Part shown: in pieces, positions 1 through 13,859 of the stretch
Numbering within the stretch: the first letter of the stretch is position 1
Layout: each line of letters opens with the position of its first letter
Assembly (NCBI RefSeq): GCF_041260155.1
Contig: NC_091931.1
Location: forward strand, 12,569,361-12,633,360
Length of the DNA stretch: 64,000 nucleotides
Source of the DNA: Ptychodera flava
Taxonomy: Eukaryota > Hemichordata > Enteropneusta > Ptychoderidae
Reading direction: 5' to 3'
Notes under the pieces: generated by a model
Told to the model about the DNA's origin: nothing
What the model saw: the letters and a program-made list of their open reading frames with translations, nothing else
Database searches by the model: none
Made by a program: the position numbers and the translations under genes

Positions 1-3000
1 ATTGGTTATGGGTACACATGATTCAGCAACCAGAGATAGACTACTGAGAGAACGTCCTGTACCTAATTTGCAAAGATGTATAGAAGCTTTGCGAGCGAAT
101 GAACTGTCCAAGGTACATAAAGAACAACTACGCAGCACAGCAGAAGTACAAGATACTGTACATGTAGCACGTAAGCAGAATACACATGGTAAAGCAAATA
201 CCAAGGGGACTCGCCCAAAGCATGCCCGATCTACAGATGGCAACACACCAAAGTCTAGTTGTAACCAGTGCAGGTACTGTGGCACATCTCATGCCAAGGA
301 CAAAGCCAAATGTCCAGCGTATGGGAAAAGATGTAATAAATGTGGCAAGTCTAACCACTTTGCGGCTGTATGCCAAGGGCAGAAGAGAATATTGAGGAAA
401 GATGCAAAAAAAGTTCACCAGATCTCAGGATTTGAGAAGAATTCAGATACTGATGATTCTCTGTTTACTGTTCATCGCATAGGTGCAGCTAAGAGACCAC
501 AGAGCTGTCCAGCATTTATGGTTCCACTTACTTTCCACACCAACTACCCCTCCACTGTCACTGTACAGTTAGACACAGGTGCAACCTGTAGTGCAATGTC
601 ACATTCAGATCTACTGGGTATTGTACAGATTGGAAATGTGAAGTTGGATCCACCCAAAGGGAAAATCAAACTCTATGATGGCAGAGTGATAAATCCGCTT
701 GGGAAGTATACACTGACTGTGAGCCAGGGAGATGGTCCAAAGCACAGCATAACATTTGATATACTAGAAAATGCACCTTGGCCAATCATCGATGGCAACA
801 CATGCATCAGAAACAGTTGGATATCACTTCAACCGCAGAAGTCAGTCAACATGTTGCAGAGTCAGCAGTTTGAACCGTTAACACTTGAACAAATCATGAG
901 TGAATACAATGACGTCTTTACCGGACTTGGCTGTTTACCGGGCGAGTATCATATAGACATTGATCCGATTGTCAGACCAGTGCAGCATGCTCCCAGACGT
1001 GTTCCAGTGCCACTAACAGAAAAACTAAGAGCCAAAATTGATGAGATGGAAAAACAAGGTATCATTGCCAAAGTCACAGAGCCAATGGATTGGATAAGCA
1101 GCCTTGTTGCTGTGCAGAAACCACACAAATTGAGAGTATGCCTTGATCCACGAGATCTCAACAAAGCGATTAGAAGACCAAAGTATCAACTACCCACTGT
1201 GGATGAGCTCTTGCCAAAGTTGGCAAAAGCTAAAATTTTCACAGTCCTTGATGTGAAGGATGGGTTTTTCCAGGTCAAATTGGATGAACCAAGTTCTTAC
1301 CTCACCACATTCTGGACTCCATTTGGCCGATATCGCTACCTCAGAATGCCTCAGGGTATCAGCAGTGCACCTGAAGAGTATCAGCGTCGCCAGAATGAAG
1401 TCCTAGTAGGACTAAATGGAGTAGAAGAAATTGTAGATGATATTCTATGTTACGGTAGTGGGGAAACCATGGAGGAAGCACTCCGAGACCACGATAACAA
1501 TCTGCTGCAGCTACTAGAACGAGCTCGCGAGATGAATCTCAAGCTCAATAAAAAGAAATTCAGGCTGAGAAAGAAGGAAGTACCATTTATGGGTCAATTA
1601 CTCACCAGTGAAGGATTAAAGCCAGACCCCATGAAAGTGTCCGCCATTATCAACATGCCGAAGCCAAGTGACAAAAAGGCAATACAGCGACTGCTTGGAT
1701 GTGTTAATTACCTATCAAGATTTCTGCCAAAGCTGTCAGAAGTATGTGAACCACTGAGAAAGGTCATAGAGAAAAACGCACTATTTGTATGGGAAAGCCA
1801 GCAAGCAGAGGCCTTTGCCACCATACAGAAACTGATCAGCTCTGCTCCAGTACTCAAGTACTATGATGTATCTAGTGACGTTACGGTACAGTGTGATTCG
1901 TCAGAATCAGGACTTGGAGCCACACTGTTGCAAGGTGGCCAGCCTATTGCATTTGCTTCCAGGTCATTGTCCTCAACGGAGAGAAGATACGCGCAGATAG
2001 AAAAAGAATGTTTAGCGATAGTTTTCGCTTGTTGCAGATTTGACCAGTACTTACATGGAAGAGATCTGATATCTGTGGAAACTGACCACAAACCATTGGT
2101 GCCGATCTTCCAAAAGCCAATACATTCAGCACCCAAACGGCTCCAAAGAATGCTTCTTCGTCTTCAGAAGTACAATTTACATTTGGAATATCTGCCAGGT
2201 TCCAAAATGTACATCGCAGATATGCTGAGCAGGGCATATGAACCATGCATTGATACTGACAATAAAGATATTCCAGAATATCAGATATTTCAGTCAATGT
2301 CTGAAAATCAGCTGTTTCGAGAGATAGAAGAGATCAATCAGGCTGATTATATGCGCTTATCAGAAGGCACACACCAGCAGATCAAGTCATGTACAATTGC
2401 TGATTTTGCATTGCAGACACTTATGAACACTGTAATGACAGGATGGCCAGACTCGCGAGAAGATGTTCCAGTTTGTATCCGCGAATATTGGAACTTCAGA
2501 GATGAACTCACTGTTCATGATGGTGTCCTGTACAAAGGTATGAAAGTGATCATACCCATCACAATGCGTCAACAAATGATTGCGAGAGCTCATTCCAGTC
2601 ATCTAGGTCCAGATGCTTGTGTTCGAAGAGCTCGTGATGTCCTATTTTGGCCTGGCATGGTGGGAGAAATCAAGGACAAAGTGAAGTCCTGTAATGTTTG
2701 CAACGATTTTCTTGCCAAGCAGATGCGAGAACCACTGATGACTCATCAAATTCCAAACACACCTTGGTCAAGAGTTGGACAAGATTTGTTCACACTATAT
2801 GGAGAAAACTATTTGGTAACAGTTGATTACTACAGTGATTATTTTGAGTTGGATGTGTTAGATGACACATTATCATCTACTATCATCAGTGCTACCAAAG
2901 CTCACTTTGCCAGACATGGTATTGCTGACATGATGACTGATAATGGTCCACAATACACAAGTGAAGAATTCTCCACATTTGCCACAAAATGGGAGTTTCA

Positions 3001-4125
3001 GCACAGTACTAATTCTCCACATCACAGCCAGAGCAACGGGAAAGTGGAGTCTGCGGTAAAAATAGCAAAGAAATGGTGAAGAAGGCCAAACATGACAACA
3101 AAGACATCCAACTTGCTTTGCTAGAATGGAGAAATACACCAGATGAGACCGGTTCAAGCCCTGTACAAAAACTTATGTTCAACCAGAACCACAATGCCAA
3201 CAGCCACATCATTACTGAAACCACAAATAGTTGAGGGTGTGACTGACAACATCAAACTCAAGCGTCAAAGAGCCAAGGCAGCATATGACAAGCATGCAAG
3301 ACCATTACCACCATTGGAAATAGGCGCTCCAGTGAGAATGCAACCTATTAACCCCAAAGCACCCTGGGAAAAAGGGTCCTGCGTTGCCAAAGTTGGTTCT
3401 AGGTCATATCTGGTTGAATCTGACTCAGGCAAGCTGTATAGAAGAAATCGCAAGTTCATTCGTCCAGATTTCAGCGAGAAGAAATCACATTCACAGAGTT
3501 GTACATCAGCAGAATTTACAATTAAGGAATCGGATGTTACCTCTGGAAGTCTACCGCTGCAGTCACCGATATTGGCTAAAGATATCAACCCAGCTATTTG
3601 CAGGGAAACCGATGCCAAAACTGCTCCAGTTACCCCCTCACCAGCTATCAAACACTACTGTTACTAGGAGTGGTAGACAGAGTGTAGTTCCAAAGAAATT
3701 CAGTGATTTTGTTGTTTAGAGCAAAGTTATGCAGTTCAACCAAAATCTGCCAGAGCATCGATACAATGTTTATTGTTATATAAAATATAAAAAAAAAATC
3801 AGTTCATTTCAGCGAAGATTTTATACAATGTTTGCATGCATTCGTTCAGTTTGTTGTTCAACACCGTCATCAGCACAATTACACTTGATTTGCATGAGCA
3901 AATATGACTCTTTGTTATACACATTTGACCACAGCAGACAGGTCCTGACACTGTTTGATGATTATGTGTATTTCTGGAAAAAAAGGGAGATGTTACCCGA
4001 TGTCACCTCTTAGTATAATGGTGCAACCTAAGGTCATAGCTCATGTATGAGCACATGCAATAAAGATGGCGTTCATGTTATGTTAGCTGCGTGTTCGTTG
4101 CCTATTATTAACGTGTCCCATAACA
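1..4125 (+). mobile_element. Ty3/Gypsy LTR retrotransposon, 5' part beyond window
   Basis: An LTR element of the Ty3/Gypsy (Metaviridae) group runs in from the left edge. Parts seen in order: a gag-type CCHC zinc knuckle (about 270-380, motifs CRYCG and CNKCGKSNHF), an aspartic protease (LDTGA, about 570-600), reverse transcriptase (about 950-1650, with YLRMPQG and VDDIL), RNase H (about 1850-2230), and an integrase with an HHCC zinc finger (about 2590-2710) followed by its core. The order protease, RT, RNase H, integrase is that of Ty3/Gypsy and not of Copia. A purine-rich tract at 3978-3990 precedes the 3' LTR. The copy looks largely whole in this part, with perhaps one or two interruptions, so it is probably a fairly recent fossil. 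The 5' LTR lies outside, so LTR divergence cannot be used for dating. Confidence 0.93.
3991..4125 (+). repeat. 3' LTR of the Ty3/Gypsy element
   Basis: A short terminal repeat of about 135 bp begins TGTTACCCG directly after a polypurine tract and ends near ATAACA. An AATAAA signal lies inside (about 4059) and is followed by a T/G-rich stretch, as expected for the LTR polyadenylation site. The right edge is judged from the TG...CA rule alone, because the 5' LTR is not in the window. An end near 4141 (CAACA) is an alternative. Confidence 0.6.
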
Positions 4126-5401
4126 TAACGGCCATACAACACCATGGTCTAAAATTTTCTTTGACTTGACACCCATGACTTGACTTGTCCCACAGTTAAC
4201 ATACGACGGGATATGATACTGCTAATGCTTGAGGATGACACTGTCATGCAGCCAATGCCACAACATGTGTGAGTCCACCATCAACTTTTACTGTTTTAGG
4301 GTACATCAGGCAATTATTATTTAGCAGCATGTGCCACATTGTCATTGTTGTCATACAAAATATGTTAGCAGACATTGATCTCACCAAACGCCGTTTAACA
4401 TGCAGGGAAACTGGGGTCTCTCTTTTTGAGTTGGTACATAAAAACAGACAGAGATACACGCATTGTCGACGTGTGTTGCCTGATGTGTACTGGAAAATGG
4501 ACAGGATGTTTTCCATTGACAGCACAGGCTCTGTTATTATGTCAGATTTCAGCGACTCCGAGGCATCTGATCGATCCTGCTTTCATGCTGGTTGATTTGA
4601 CTTGGATTCAAACAGCAGTAGTTAATAATAATTGCTTGTGTTTTTGGTTAATGTTTCCTTTTTTGTTTTCAGGGGGAAAGTGAAATTTGGTGCACAACAA
4701 GCAGTAGTCATTTTATCTGTTGTAAGTTAATTATCATTTGGGTATATAGTTCAACTGAATTGAGTAATCTGTATCTTTACTGTACAGTAGGTGTGTGTTA
4801 TGGGATGTTTAAGTTAAATTTTGTGTCAAATCTAAAATAAATGAGTAATTACGTGTTAATATAAAAGTAATGTGTTCAGCTATACCTTTTCAATCTGTGT
4901 CATTTTGGGAAGGGGGTTTGAAAGGTGTTGTGGCCAACATTAAATCCTTGGTGATGATACTAGAGGTACATGCTTGTTGTATTCATTAAGGTTGCAAGCC
5001 ATTTACAAGTGGGAAGTGATGCAGGTACTGAATTTATTACACTTATATTGCCGTTTAATGTTTTGGAGCATGCGCGCATACCACTGTTATTGGTAGTGCT
5101 GTGCCAAAACCAGAAACTTCCGTACTCCACCTGGTCTTCTAAGGAGTTTAACCACTAGTGACTGGTTGTGTGTATTCAGTGTGTGTAGCTGAAGTGATTG
5201 TAAAATCGGGGTGCTTGGTATTTTACTTCCTTTCTTCCACTGCTTCACATGACTATATATATATGCTTACAATGAAGCACAATAATGTTCAATATTGCGT
5301 GTTTACTTAAGTAAATTCACTGTGTCACGTTTTACAATATTTCCTTCCTTTATTTGCAGTGTCAAGAAGACTTCAGAGTGCAGTTTCTACCAAGTGTGCC
5401 T
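4126..5401. other. Interval between Gypsy LTR and family X coding part
   Basis: No secure gene is seen. Short exon-like stretches bounded by AG and GT occur (4672-4720, for example), and they could be remnants of 5' exons or leader of the family X element that follows. Small open frames here have no recognisable motif. Confidence 0.4.
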
Positions 5402-6392
5402 TGGTGAGTACTCATAATGATTACTATTACTATAATTACAAATGAACAAGCAATAGAATTGCTCAAGAAAAGTGGTTGTGGAAATAGTGATGAACCTGCT
5501 TCTCTTGTCGGTCGACTTCTCAATAAATTCGCAATATCAAGTGGTGTGAACCAGAGCAAAACAAATCCCACAGCATTGAGAAGCAAAATGTATCGTTTGA
5601 AAAACCAAGTTAAAACATTGCGTGGGCAGAAGAAGAGTTGATTTCTTAATGAAATATTTGCGATTCCCTGAAAATGCGCAACCCCCCAACCCAAGGCCAA
5701 AAAGGAAGAGATGGTGCCTGGCTCCATTGTGAAGCAATTGTGCCATGAGTTATGGCACTTGAAAGAGCACTCCACCTCAATGAAGGAACAATCGCAGAAA
5801 GCAAGCCAAGATATGAAGGTGAAGTTGCAAGCTGCTCAGAGGCGACTAAGGCAGCTCATCTTGCCAAGCATGGTTTCAAAAAGAAACTGTCCTCAGCACA
5901 AAGGAAGGTAGCCTTTTTAAAAACAAAATCTACAACACTGCAAACCAAAAGGGACAAGGCATGTGTATTGGCCAACATCACATTGAAAAATCGAATCCGA
6001 GGTATGGGAGCTGATGTGCGACGCCTGAAAAAAGCGCTGGCTGCCACCGAGGCCAATTTCAGAAACACCTTCAAGCAGAATGAGGAACTGCAGAAGCAGT
6101 GTAATGAGCTATAGATTAAAGGTAGGTAATCTGAGCACGGAGAATCATCATCTCACTTTGTTGGTTGAGGATACCAGTGAGTCGCAATTATACGACAACA
6201 CTACCAAAGCATAAACAACAGATGTGATGCAGTGTGTTATGCAGCTAAGTACGCACATGGTTGCCTCGGCCAAGATTCTGGCTGTCATTGAAAAGTTCTG
6301 AAGTCTTGTGGAAGACGTCAAATCAACTGCCTTCACGAAGAACTGTCGACACTATTCTGGATGGAAAAATGGCTGTCTGCCTTAAGCAACTA

Positions 6393-9300
6393 CAGTGATC
6401 TCCCCAGAGGGTTTTAGCGTATCAGGGCCGATATCCTTTGATTTTTGCCGATATGCTATCACTAAGGCCGATAGGCTACCCGATATCCTATCGTAAATTG
6501 AACCATCCCTAATCAAGCTTTTCACTCCTGTGTTGCTCGTTTCACAAATAACGTCTTGTTTGTTGTAAAATAAAATCAAATCATTACTGGAGTTACTCCA
6601 ATTGTCTGGTTGCTTCTATTTACCGGTATCTCATCTTAACCAGGTAGGTAAAGTTGCATTTCATTGAAAAGTAAATGAAACTTAGTTGTTTTTTTACATC
6701 AATCCCAAAATATTTTACTTACTGCTGGAAGTTTTATTTCCAACTCATCTTTGAGATCCAGCATAAAAGTGACCCTGTCAAGTTTTCTGTCAATACTACA
6801 CACTAAGATCTCTCTTAATTTTATTTACCTTGTAGGGCGACAACGCTAACTACAAATCTGAGCAGATGCTGCAAGAGATGCTGACAACAACAGCCGATGA
6901 TATCAGCAATGGTATATTTAGAGATGTTAAGACCAGCCCAGTATTCAGTATCATGATTGATGAAACTACTGACATTGCAGTGTTGAAGCAGCTGATCAGC
7001 TATGTAAAGTACATCAAATTTACTGGTGAATCATGTGAGGTAAGGGCACTGATGACTTCAAAATTTTCCAATAATGTGATTTACAGTATATCATTTTTGT
7101 CAGACACAATTTAGTTACAAACAGTACACATTTGACAATAAGGTTTTTATTTGCTAATGTTTTAAAGGTCAAGACTTCCTTTGGTAACATGAAGATCTGT
7201 TTGATGGTAAAGCTGACACAATTGTGAGTTCAGAAATGTTTTTTGAAGAGAAGTCTCTGGCTTTTGGAAGTTGTGTTGCATTGGGGTCAGACGGTGCTGC
7301 AGTCATGGTTGGAAAAATGGATGTGTAAGTAAATGCAAAATTGCATTATAACAGTCCTAGAACTCATGTTATGGTCATCTAAAGAGAACTAGTTGAATTG
7401 TATGAACTGGTGATTGTAGTTTAGTGAGCGGAACAACATTAGGAATCTATCAAAAAAAACTGAAATTAAAATTAGTGTCAAAAGTGAGCGATTTTGTCCT
7501 ATTAACTTCTCTGTGTGTTATTTTTGGTAATTTTGGTAAGTAGCCAATATGCTGTGTTTGATGGTTTGTTGTAGGTTTGCAGCCAAGTTGAGACAGAAAA
7601 ATGAGAAGATGATCAACATTCACTGTAAAGCACATCGTTTGGCCCTGGCTTCAGCTCAAGCTGTCAACAGTAGCCCGTATTTGAAGAAATTCAGCAGCAT
7701 ACTGCAATACTATTCTACTTCTACCGAAATTCCCCTGTATGAATGGCTGGACTGGCAGAAATTCAAGTGAGTATTTTGAGAATTGTTTGAATTGATCATA
7801 AATGCATTGACATCATTGGCAAATACCTGATGTGTTGTCATTTTTGTACTAAATTTATTCGAAATTTTGTCTTACAGAAAATACTTGGTGATCCCCAGCT
7901 GAAATTGAAGGAAGCCAAAGCTGTCAGATGGTTATCTCACCAGAGAGCAGTCGAAACATTGAAGAGGTATCTTCCTGCTGTTATCAAGAGTTTGGAGAGA
8001 GAGAGAGTGCTGAATGCCACCATGCAACAGCAGCAGGCCTGGCTACATTCTTGAAGCAGTATAACTTTGTTGCCACATTGTACATGTTGTGTGATGTTCT
8101 GCCACACCTGACCAGATTGTCTTTGTTGTTCCAGGTATTTTACATTCTTACTCTGCTTTTTTCATATAACACTAGGCACATAGAATACTAATTTTGTTTT
8201 CAGAACTCAAACTGAGAAGACATTCCCTGAAACTGCTATTATTCCTCAACACAAATATAACCTTTTTATTTTTTTATTATTTTTTTTTGCAGAAGCGGCA
8301 TGTAGACCTCTCCGTAATAGACCCAGTTCTACAAAGAACTGTCACAAATATCAGGCAGCTGGTGTACCATGAAGGAGACACCATATCCAGAGGCTTGAAG
8401 CTGGACTTGGTGATGACCTCAGCCAACACATATCACCACCTACTGACAGGCAGAAGCAAGATTTTAAATATCAGGTAATTTTAAAAGTCATGTATACAAA
8501 AATTCAAAAAAAACGTATTTGTCCATACCTGTGTATGTTTCAAAAGCTAATGAAAACATTTGTATTGTTTTTTAAGGCATATTACAAGTATATTGAGGCG
8601 GTGACATCAAATCTTGAACACAGGTTTCCAGATGTAAAACCTAGAAGTAGTTTTACTGTCTTTGATGCAAGTTTCATCACCAAAGATCATGAGGGGGTCA
8701 TAGGAGATGCTGATCATAAAGAGAAGCTGGAGGAAGTGAATAACAATCACCTGATATTCTGTAATTATAAAAATATTCTGAATAATCCCAGGATTAAAAC
8801 TGTTTTTATCAAGTGAAAATTAGAGATCAGGCCTTGATTTTATACATTTTGTTTTAACATTTTAAACACTTTACTTTTCATCCTAGGTCTTAAGTCAACA
8901 TTATGATACGGATGAAGACACAGTTCTGTCAGAGTGGGATTTATTGAAGAATATCCTTGTCCAGAATCAGGATAAAGATTATGGGAGCATCTTGAAACAG
9001 GCAGTCTGAAGATACTAAGACATCATCCCAAATCTATGTAAGAATGCAATGGTAGTACCGGTATCAACAGGAGGTAATTACTCTATGTCCACAGTGTATA
9101 TTATGAAACAGCCATGCAAATAATTTAATTCAAATGCTTCAAGTTCACAGTGCCAACAATGTTCCTCTATTCCATGTAAAACCTCTAGTGACAGGTCTTA
9201 ATCTTTCTACTTTATTTTCAGATTGTGAGAGAGGCTTCTCCACTCTGGGAAGAGAGAAGATTCTGAAGTATCTGCTGTTCATAAAGATTGAAGGGCCAGC

Positions 9301-9854
9301 CATCCATGAGTACAACTTCAGCAAAGCTGTTGACTATTGGGCACGCAAGAAGACCAGGAGAATTAGAGTAGAGTAGGGCTGACCTAGTAATTTAGGTCAT
9401 ACCATGTAACTTAGGAATCAGAGTAGTCTGAACACATAAAATGTGAAATATTCCTTTGTGTGTTGATGTGTACAAGCATTTAAGAAATATTTAAAAATGT
9501 AATAATGTGTAAATATATTATGCAGTGTGGGTTTTGTTGACCAACATTAAAGAAATATCTGCTTATTTTACGGTTCCCTTATGTTGACATCATTTTTGAA
9601 ACACTTGTTTTTCAAGTTTTGTGACAAGATTCTCAGTGAATTTATTTTATGCCATGTTAATTATTGTTTACTGCCATTTTATTGCAATAAATTCTTAGAA
9701 AAAATGAAAAAAGGCCCTTGGAATCATTAATTCATCTAGGTCAATCTTTTTTCTATTATTATGCAAATCCATACATTATTATGTAAATTCATATAAATTC
9801 ATTGTTATGCAAATTAGCCAATATCCTATAATTTTTTTGCTGAGGAGAACACTG
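6393..9854 (+). mobile_element. hAT DNA transposon with intron-containing transposase, inserted in family X
   Basis: The left end CAGTGATCTCCCCAG (6393) and right end GAGGAGAACACTG (to 9854) are imperfect inverted repeats of the hAT type. Subterminal GATATCC/ATATCC-like stretches also mirror one another. The insertion splits the family X reading frame, which continues on the far side, so it postdates that element. No exact 8-bp target duplication is visible (AGCAACTA against AACCAGGT), which implies age or end erosion. The transposase gene inside is listed separately. Confidence 0.75.
6836..9376 (+). pseudogene. hAT transposase gene, about eight exons
   Basis: This encodes a hAT transposase (RNase H-like DDE fold) of the ZNF862/ZMYM-related group, which would cut and paste its element in the nucleus. 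Exons bounded by AG/GT lie at about 6836-7039, 7168-7324, 7575-7766, 7879-8134, 8293-8474, 8579-8750, 8887-9008 and 9222-9376. Visible motifs are MIDETTD (first Asp), GSDGAAVM (second Asp), HCKAHRLAL, AVRWLSHQRA, and near the end DCERGFS with the expected catalytic Glu. The C-terminal dimerisation tail ends RRIRVE. A frame change in the second exon (about 7190) and stops after 9000 mark this copy as non-functional. No N-terminal BED/TTF zinc finger exon was found in 6430-6835. Confidence 0.75.
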
Positions 9855-11593
9855 AACCAGGTGAATGTTTGGGCAAGAGTCAGGATACCACTCTGTACCA
9901 AGATGAGACACAAAAATTTGGCTGAACATCCAATGCGCACATGCTGTCGGATACAGAGCAAACATATGTACTGGGCTTTCACGACATGGTTGACAAAAGT
10001 GCAAAATCACTGTTTTCGACATTCAAGGAAATCCTGTCTGATCTGGAAGACAATAATCAAAAAAGTGATATCGGTCAGAAGATAGCGTCCCAGATATCCA
10101 ATACCATGAATGATCGTGCCAAAAATAACATCACATTCAATACCTTGCTATCCGACTACAGACGGGAAATAATAACACAGTACCTTGACATTTGGGCTGA
10201 CCTCACAGTAGAGGAACAGGCGGCATATTCCAGAATCACGAATTTCTTTTGTGGACTGCATTTATTGGTTTATTTTGCTGATTGCTCGGCTGAATTAATC
10301 ACGAAATATGAACGGACAACATCAACTTCAGTATGAGATGATGGAAATACAGAAGGTGGTCCAGTAAATGTCATTCGGATGGTTGCCAAGTGTTTTGCAA
10401 GGGGAGGCGATGAGCGGTGTGGAGTTTTCAGCGACTTCTCAACATTCCCCCATACCATTAATGAAAAGAACACAATCACCACTTTCCGGGGAAATTGCTT
10501 TAACATTCTGTTTTTTCAGTGACACATTGTTATTATCACCAAAAAAATATTGTTCATTTCCTTGCTAACGTGCATGGTGCTAGCAATGGTCTCCAGACGT
10601 CAATTTTGGAGTTCATCCAACAGGAGACTAACATTCCTGTCTTAAAGGTCTTGGGACTCATTGACAAGCTGGTGACTGGGCCTTTCTGGAGGCTAGTAAA
10701 CGAAGCCGACCACATTTTGAAGTTGAATGAGGTTTATGTGGCATTAGATGCTTTTTGCAGCATGCGCCTGCCAATTCCGACCCCTTCCTGGCTGGTCACG
10801 ACCACCCTTTCTCTGCCGATCAAACGAGGACAGACAAATACCTGGAGGCTCTTCTGGTTCCACACGAAAATGTTGATAACATAGCATGCTCCATGGCGCA
10901 GTCTGTGTTCACTGGCTTATCAACATTATTAAAGAGGGCAGTACAAGATCACTTGCAAGGAGGTCCAATACACTCGCCCAGTGAATTAGTGTGGCAGCTG
11001 TGCCTCATCAACAGCTACAACCAACATGAAGCCTGAATTTGTGTTTGGTGTTGTCGATTTCTTGTTGAGGTACAGACCCAATTCCAGTACTTTAGTAAAT
11101 GAGGCATTTGTGATGTACAGTGTCAACCTCACTGGACACTGGCTTGAGTCTTCACCTCTACAGGAAAGAGACAATTTGCTACAGAGTGCCAAAAAGGTAG
11201 GACAAGACTTCAGACGAAAATTCAAAGTCAGGTGCCAAGAAATAAAAGAAGCCAGAATTCGCAATCTAAGGAGGAAGAAGGAAGAAAAGGCCGAAAAACA
11301 AAGAAAGCAGCTACAAGCGAAGCTGAAGCTGAGTGATGATATGATCTATTTTGGATTGTGGCAGTTCAGGCAAAAGAAACTTTCAAGATGAAAGCACCAG
11401 GCCTGGCACACCACTTTTGGTGGGCAAAAGTGTGAACCACACCACAGTCCCTCCACCAAAGGGGGCCGTGACCACACATTTGCAGATTGTATAACATATC
11501 GCGGCAAGATTCTGAACGTGGTACCAGGATTTCCTTCCTGGTAAAACATTCAATATGATGGATTTGAGCGCCTGTATACGTATACAGATTGCA

Positions 11594-13859
11594 CAATATG
11601 CGCAAAGTTTACAGTCACTTTCACCTGATGCACCAAATTTTATCCTCGGGGATTTATTTGCCTGTAATCTGAAATCAATTTTACCTTCTTTCAAACAGTA
11701 TGTCTCATGTTCAACTAGGCTAATGCTATATTCAAGCTGCGTATAAATCGGTGTCATTAACACCAATTGGCACGTCGGACCACAATACCATCCACCTGGT
11801 GCCTGAACCGACCAAAAATAGTGAGAGAAAGGGTTGCTGAAAAGAAAGTGGAAGTGTGGTCATCTGACAATGTAGAGCGGCTACAAAGCTGTTTCGAATT
11901 TACCGATTGGGACCTGTTCTTTCAAACCAGTGTTGACGTGCATGAGGCTGCATGTGTCATATCTGATTACATTCTGTTTTGTCAGGATATGATTATACCT
12001 AAACGTAGTGTGAAAATCTTCCCAAATAATAAGCCCTGGATTTCAAAGTCGCTTAAAGCCTTACTTAATCAGAAAAAGATTGCCTTTAAATCAAATGATC
12101 CAAATGAAAGAAGGAAAATCCAAATAAAACTGCGGAAAGAAATTAAGGAAGCAAAGAAGCAGTATAAGGAAAAAATAGAAAACCAGTTTACCTCAGGAAA
12201 CATGTCTGATGCCTGGAAAGGGCTGAGGACACTGTCAGTGCTGGGTAAAGCAAAGGATAAAATTGGTGGGTCAACTTTGGCGGAACAAATATCGATGGCA
12301 AACGAGTTGCACAAATTTTACTGTCGTTTTGACAAATTTGATTTCAGTAATGTTATTGGGGATATTAGATCAGATCTTGAGCAAAGGGCAGGGAAAGAGC
12401 TTTTTGAGATTACCGACGAACAGGTTAGGTCCATATTTGGAAGGATTAACACACGGAAAGCAATGGGACCAGATAACATATGTGGAAAGCTTTTGAGGTT
12501 TTGTGCTGAACAGCTTGCAAGTGTTTTCAGTAAATTGTTCAACTGGTCTTTGAATGATTATACAGTACCAGCTATTTGGAAAAACTCCATCATCAGCCCT
12601 ATTGCCAAAAATTTGAAACCCACTTCCCTGAACGATTATCGTCCAGTAGCTTTAACGTCCATTATAATGGAGTTTTTTGAACGTATCGTTCGCTGCCAAC
12701 TTCTAAAATACACAAATCCCTATCTTGACCCGTACATTTGTGCGTTTGTTGTTTATAGATTTCTTATCAGCCTTTAATACAATTCAACCCTATCTCATGG
12801 CACAAAAACTTCTTAAATTTAGTGTCAACCCCAAACTTATTCTTTGGATCGTTGATTTTCTTGTATTAATCACTCTCAAAGGGTTCACTATGAGTCAACC
12901 TATCCAATCTCTCGGTCCAACTTTACTGGAGCTCCACAGGATACTGTTCTTTCCCCGATTCTATTTACACTTTACACAAATGATTGTCATGGTAATGAAT
13001 CTACTCCACTTGTCAAGTACTCTGATGACTCTGCCTTAGTAAATTTATCCAACTCTGATACCACCTACTTTAGTGAAGTTGAAAATGTTTCGAAATGGTG
13101 TAAAGAAAACTATCTTGATTTGAATGTAAAAAAGACAAAGGAAATGGTTATTGATTTCAGGACAAAACCAACAGTCATTCCTAGTCTTTTGATAGATGAT
13201 ATGTTGCAGTAGAAAGGGTTACTAAATACAAATACTTAGGTACTATCTTAGACAACAAACTCAATTTAAAATCACACATAAATTACATTAACTCAAAGTG
13301 TCAGTCCAGGATTTACTGCCTTCAGAAGCTAAGATCACTCAGTGTCAATTCTGCAATCTTAAAAATGTTTTACCGTTGTTTTATCAAATCCGTGTTGACA
13401 TTTTCATTTTAGGCTGGTTTTGAGGTTTGAGTTTGTGTGGCAAAAGCATTCTAGGAAGAATTGTGAATATATGTAGCAAGAGCATTCTAGGTAGAATTGT
13501 GAATATATGTAGCAAGATTATTGATGGGCGACAGTTAAATCTCAGTGATCTATATATCCGACGCATAAAAAAGAAGGCAAAAGAGATTTTAAAAGATCAA
13601 AATCATATCTTAAGTAGATTTTATGAGAACTTGCCATCAGGCCGTCGTTTCCAAAGTGTAGAGCTGTGAGAACGAAGCTGAGTTTTATTCCGAATTCAAT
13701 TTCAATTTTAAACTATTCAAATTAGGGTAATGTCCAGTATCAGTTCTATCCCTTTGTGTGTAAGTGTATTGTGTGTTGTGTATTTTGGTGTTAAGAACCA
13801 CATGTAAATTTCTCTAGAGGAGATGATAAAGTTTCTGAATCTGAATCTGAATCTGAATC
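11594..13859 (+). mobile_element. 5'-truncated LINE (CR1/L2-like, jockey group), inserted in family X
   Basis: A non-LTR retrotransposon is truncated within its endonuclease (QSLQSLSPDAPNFILGD, then GTSDHNTIHLVP). It continues with a 336-aa open stretch (11767-12777) holding the RT N-terminal region (FGRINTRKAMGPDNI, NDYRPVALTSIIMEFFE), then LLFIDFLSAFNTIQPYLM (about 12740-12800), KYSDDSALV (about 13020) and YLGTILDNKL. The 3' end has AGATGATAAAGTTTCTG followed by tandem (GAATCT)n up to 13859, a tail seen in L2/CR1-type LINEs. The flanks AGATTGCA (11586-11593) and AGTTGCA (13860-13866) are the probable target-site duplication. Several frameshifts break the RT, so the copy is dead. Confidence 0.85.
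13445..13517 (+). repeat. 36-bp tandem duplication inside the LINE
   Basis: The 36-bp unit starting AGCATTCTAGG and ending ATGTAGCAAG is present twice head to tail, differing by one base. It lies in the LINE 3' coding part, is in frame (12 codons), and is a local duplication unrelated to LINE function. Confidence 0.8.
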
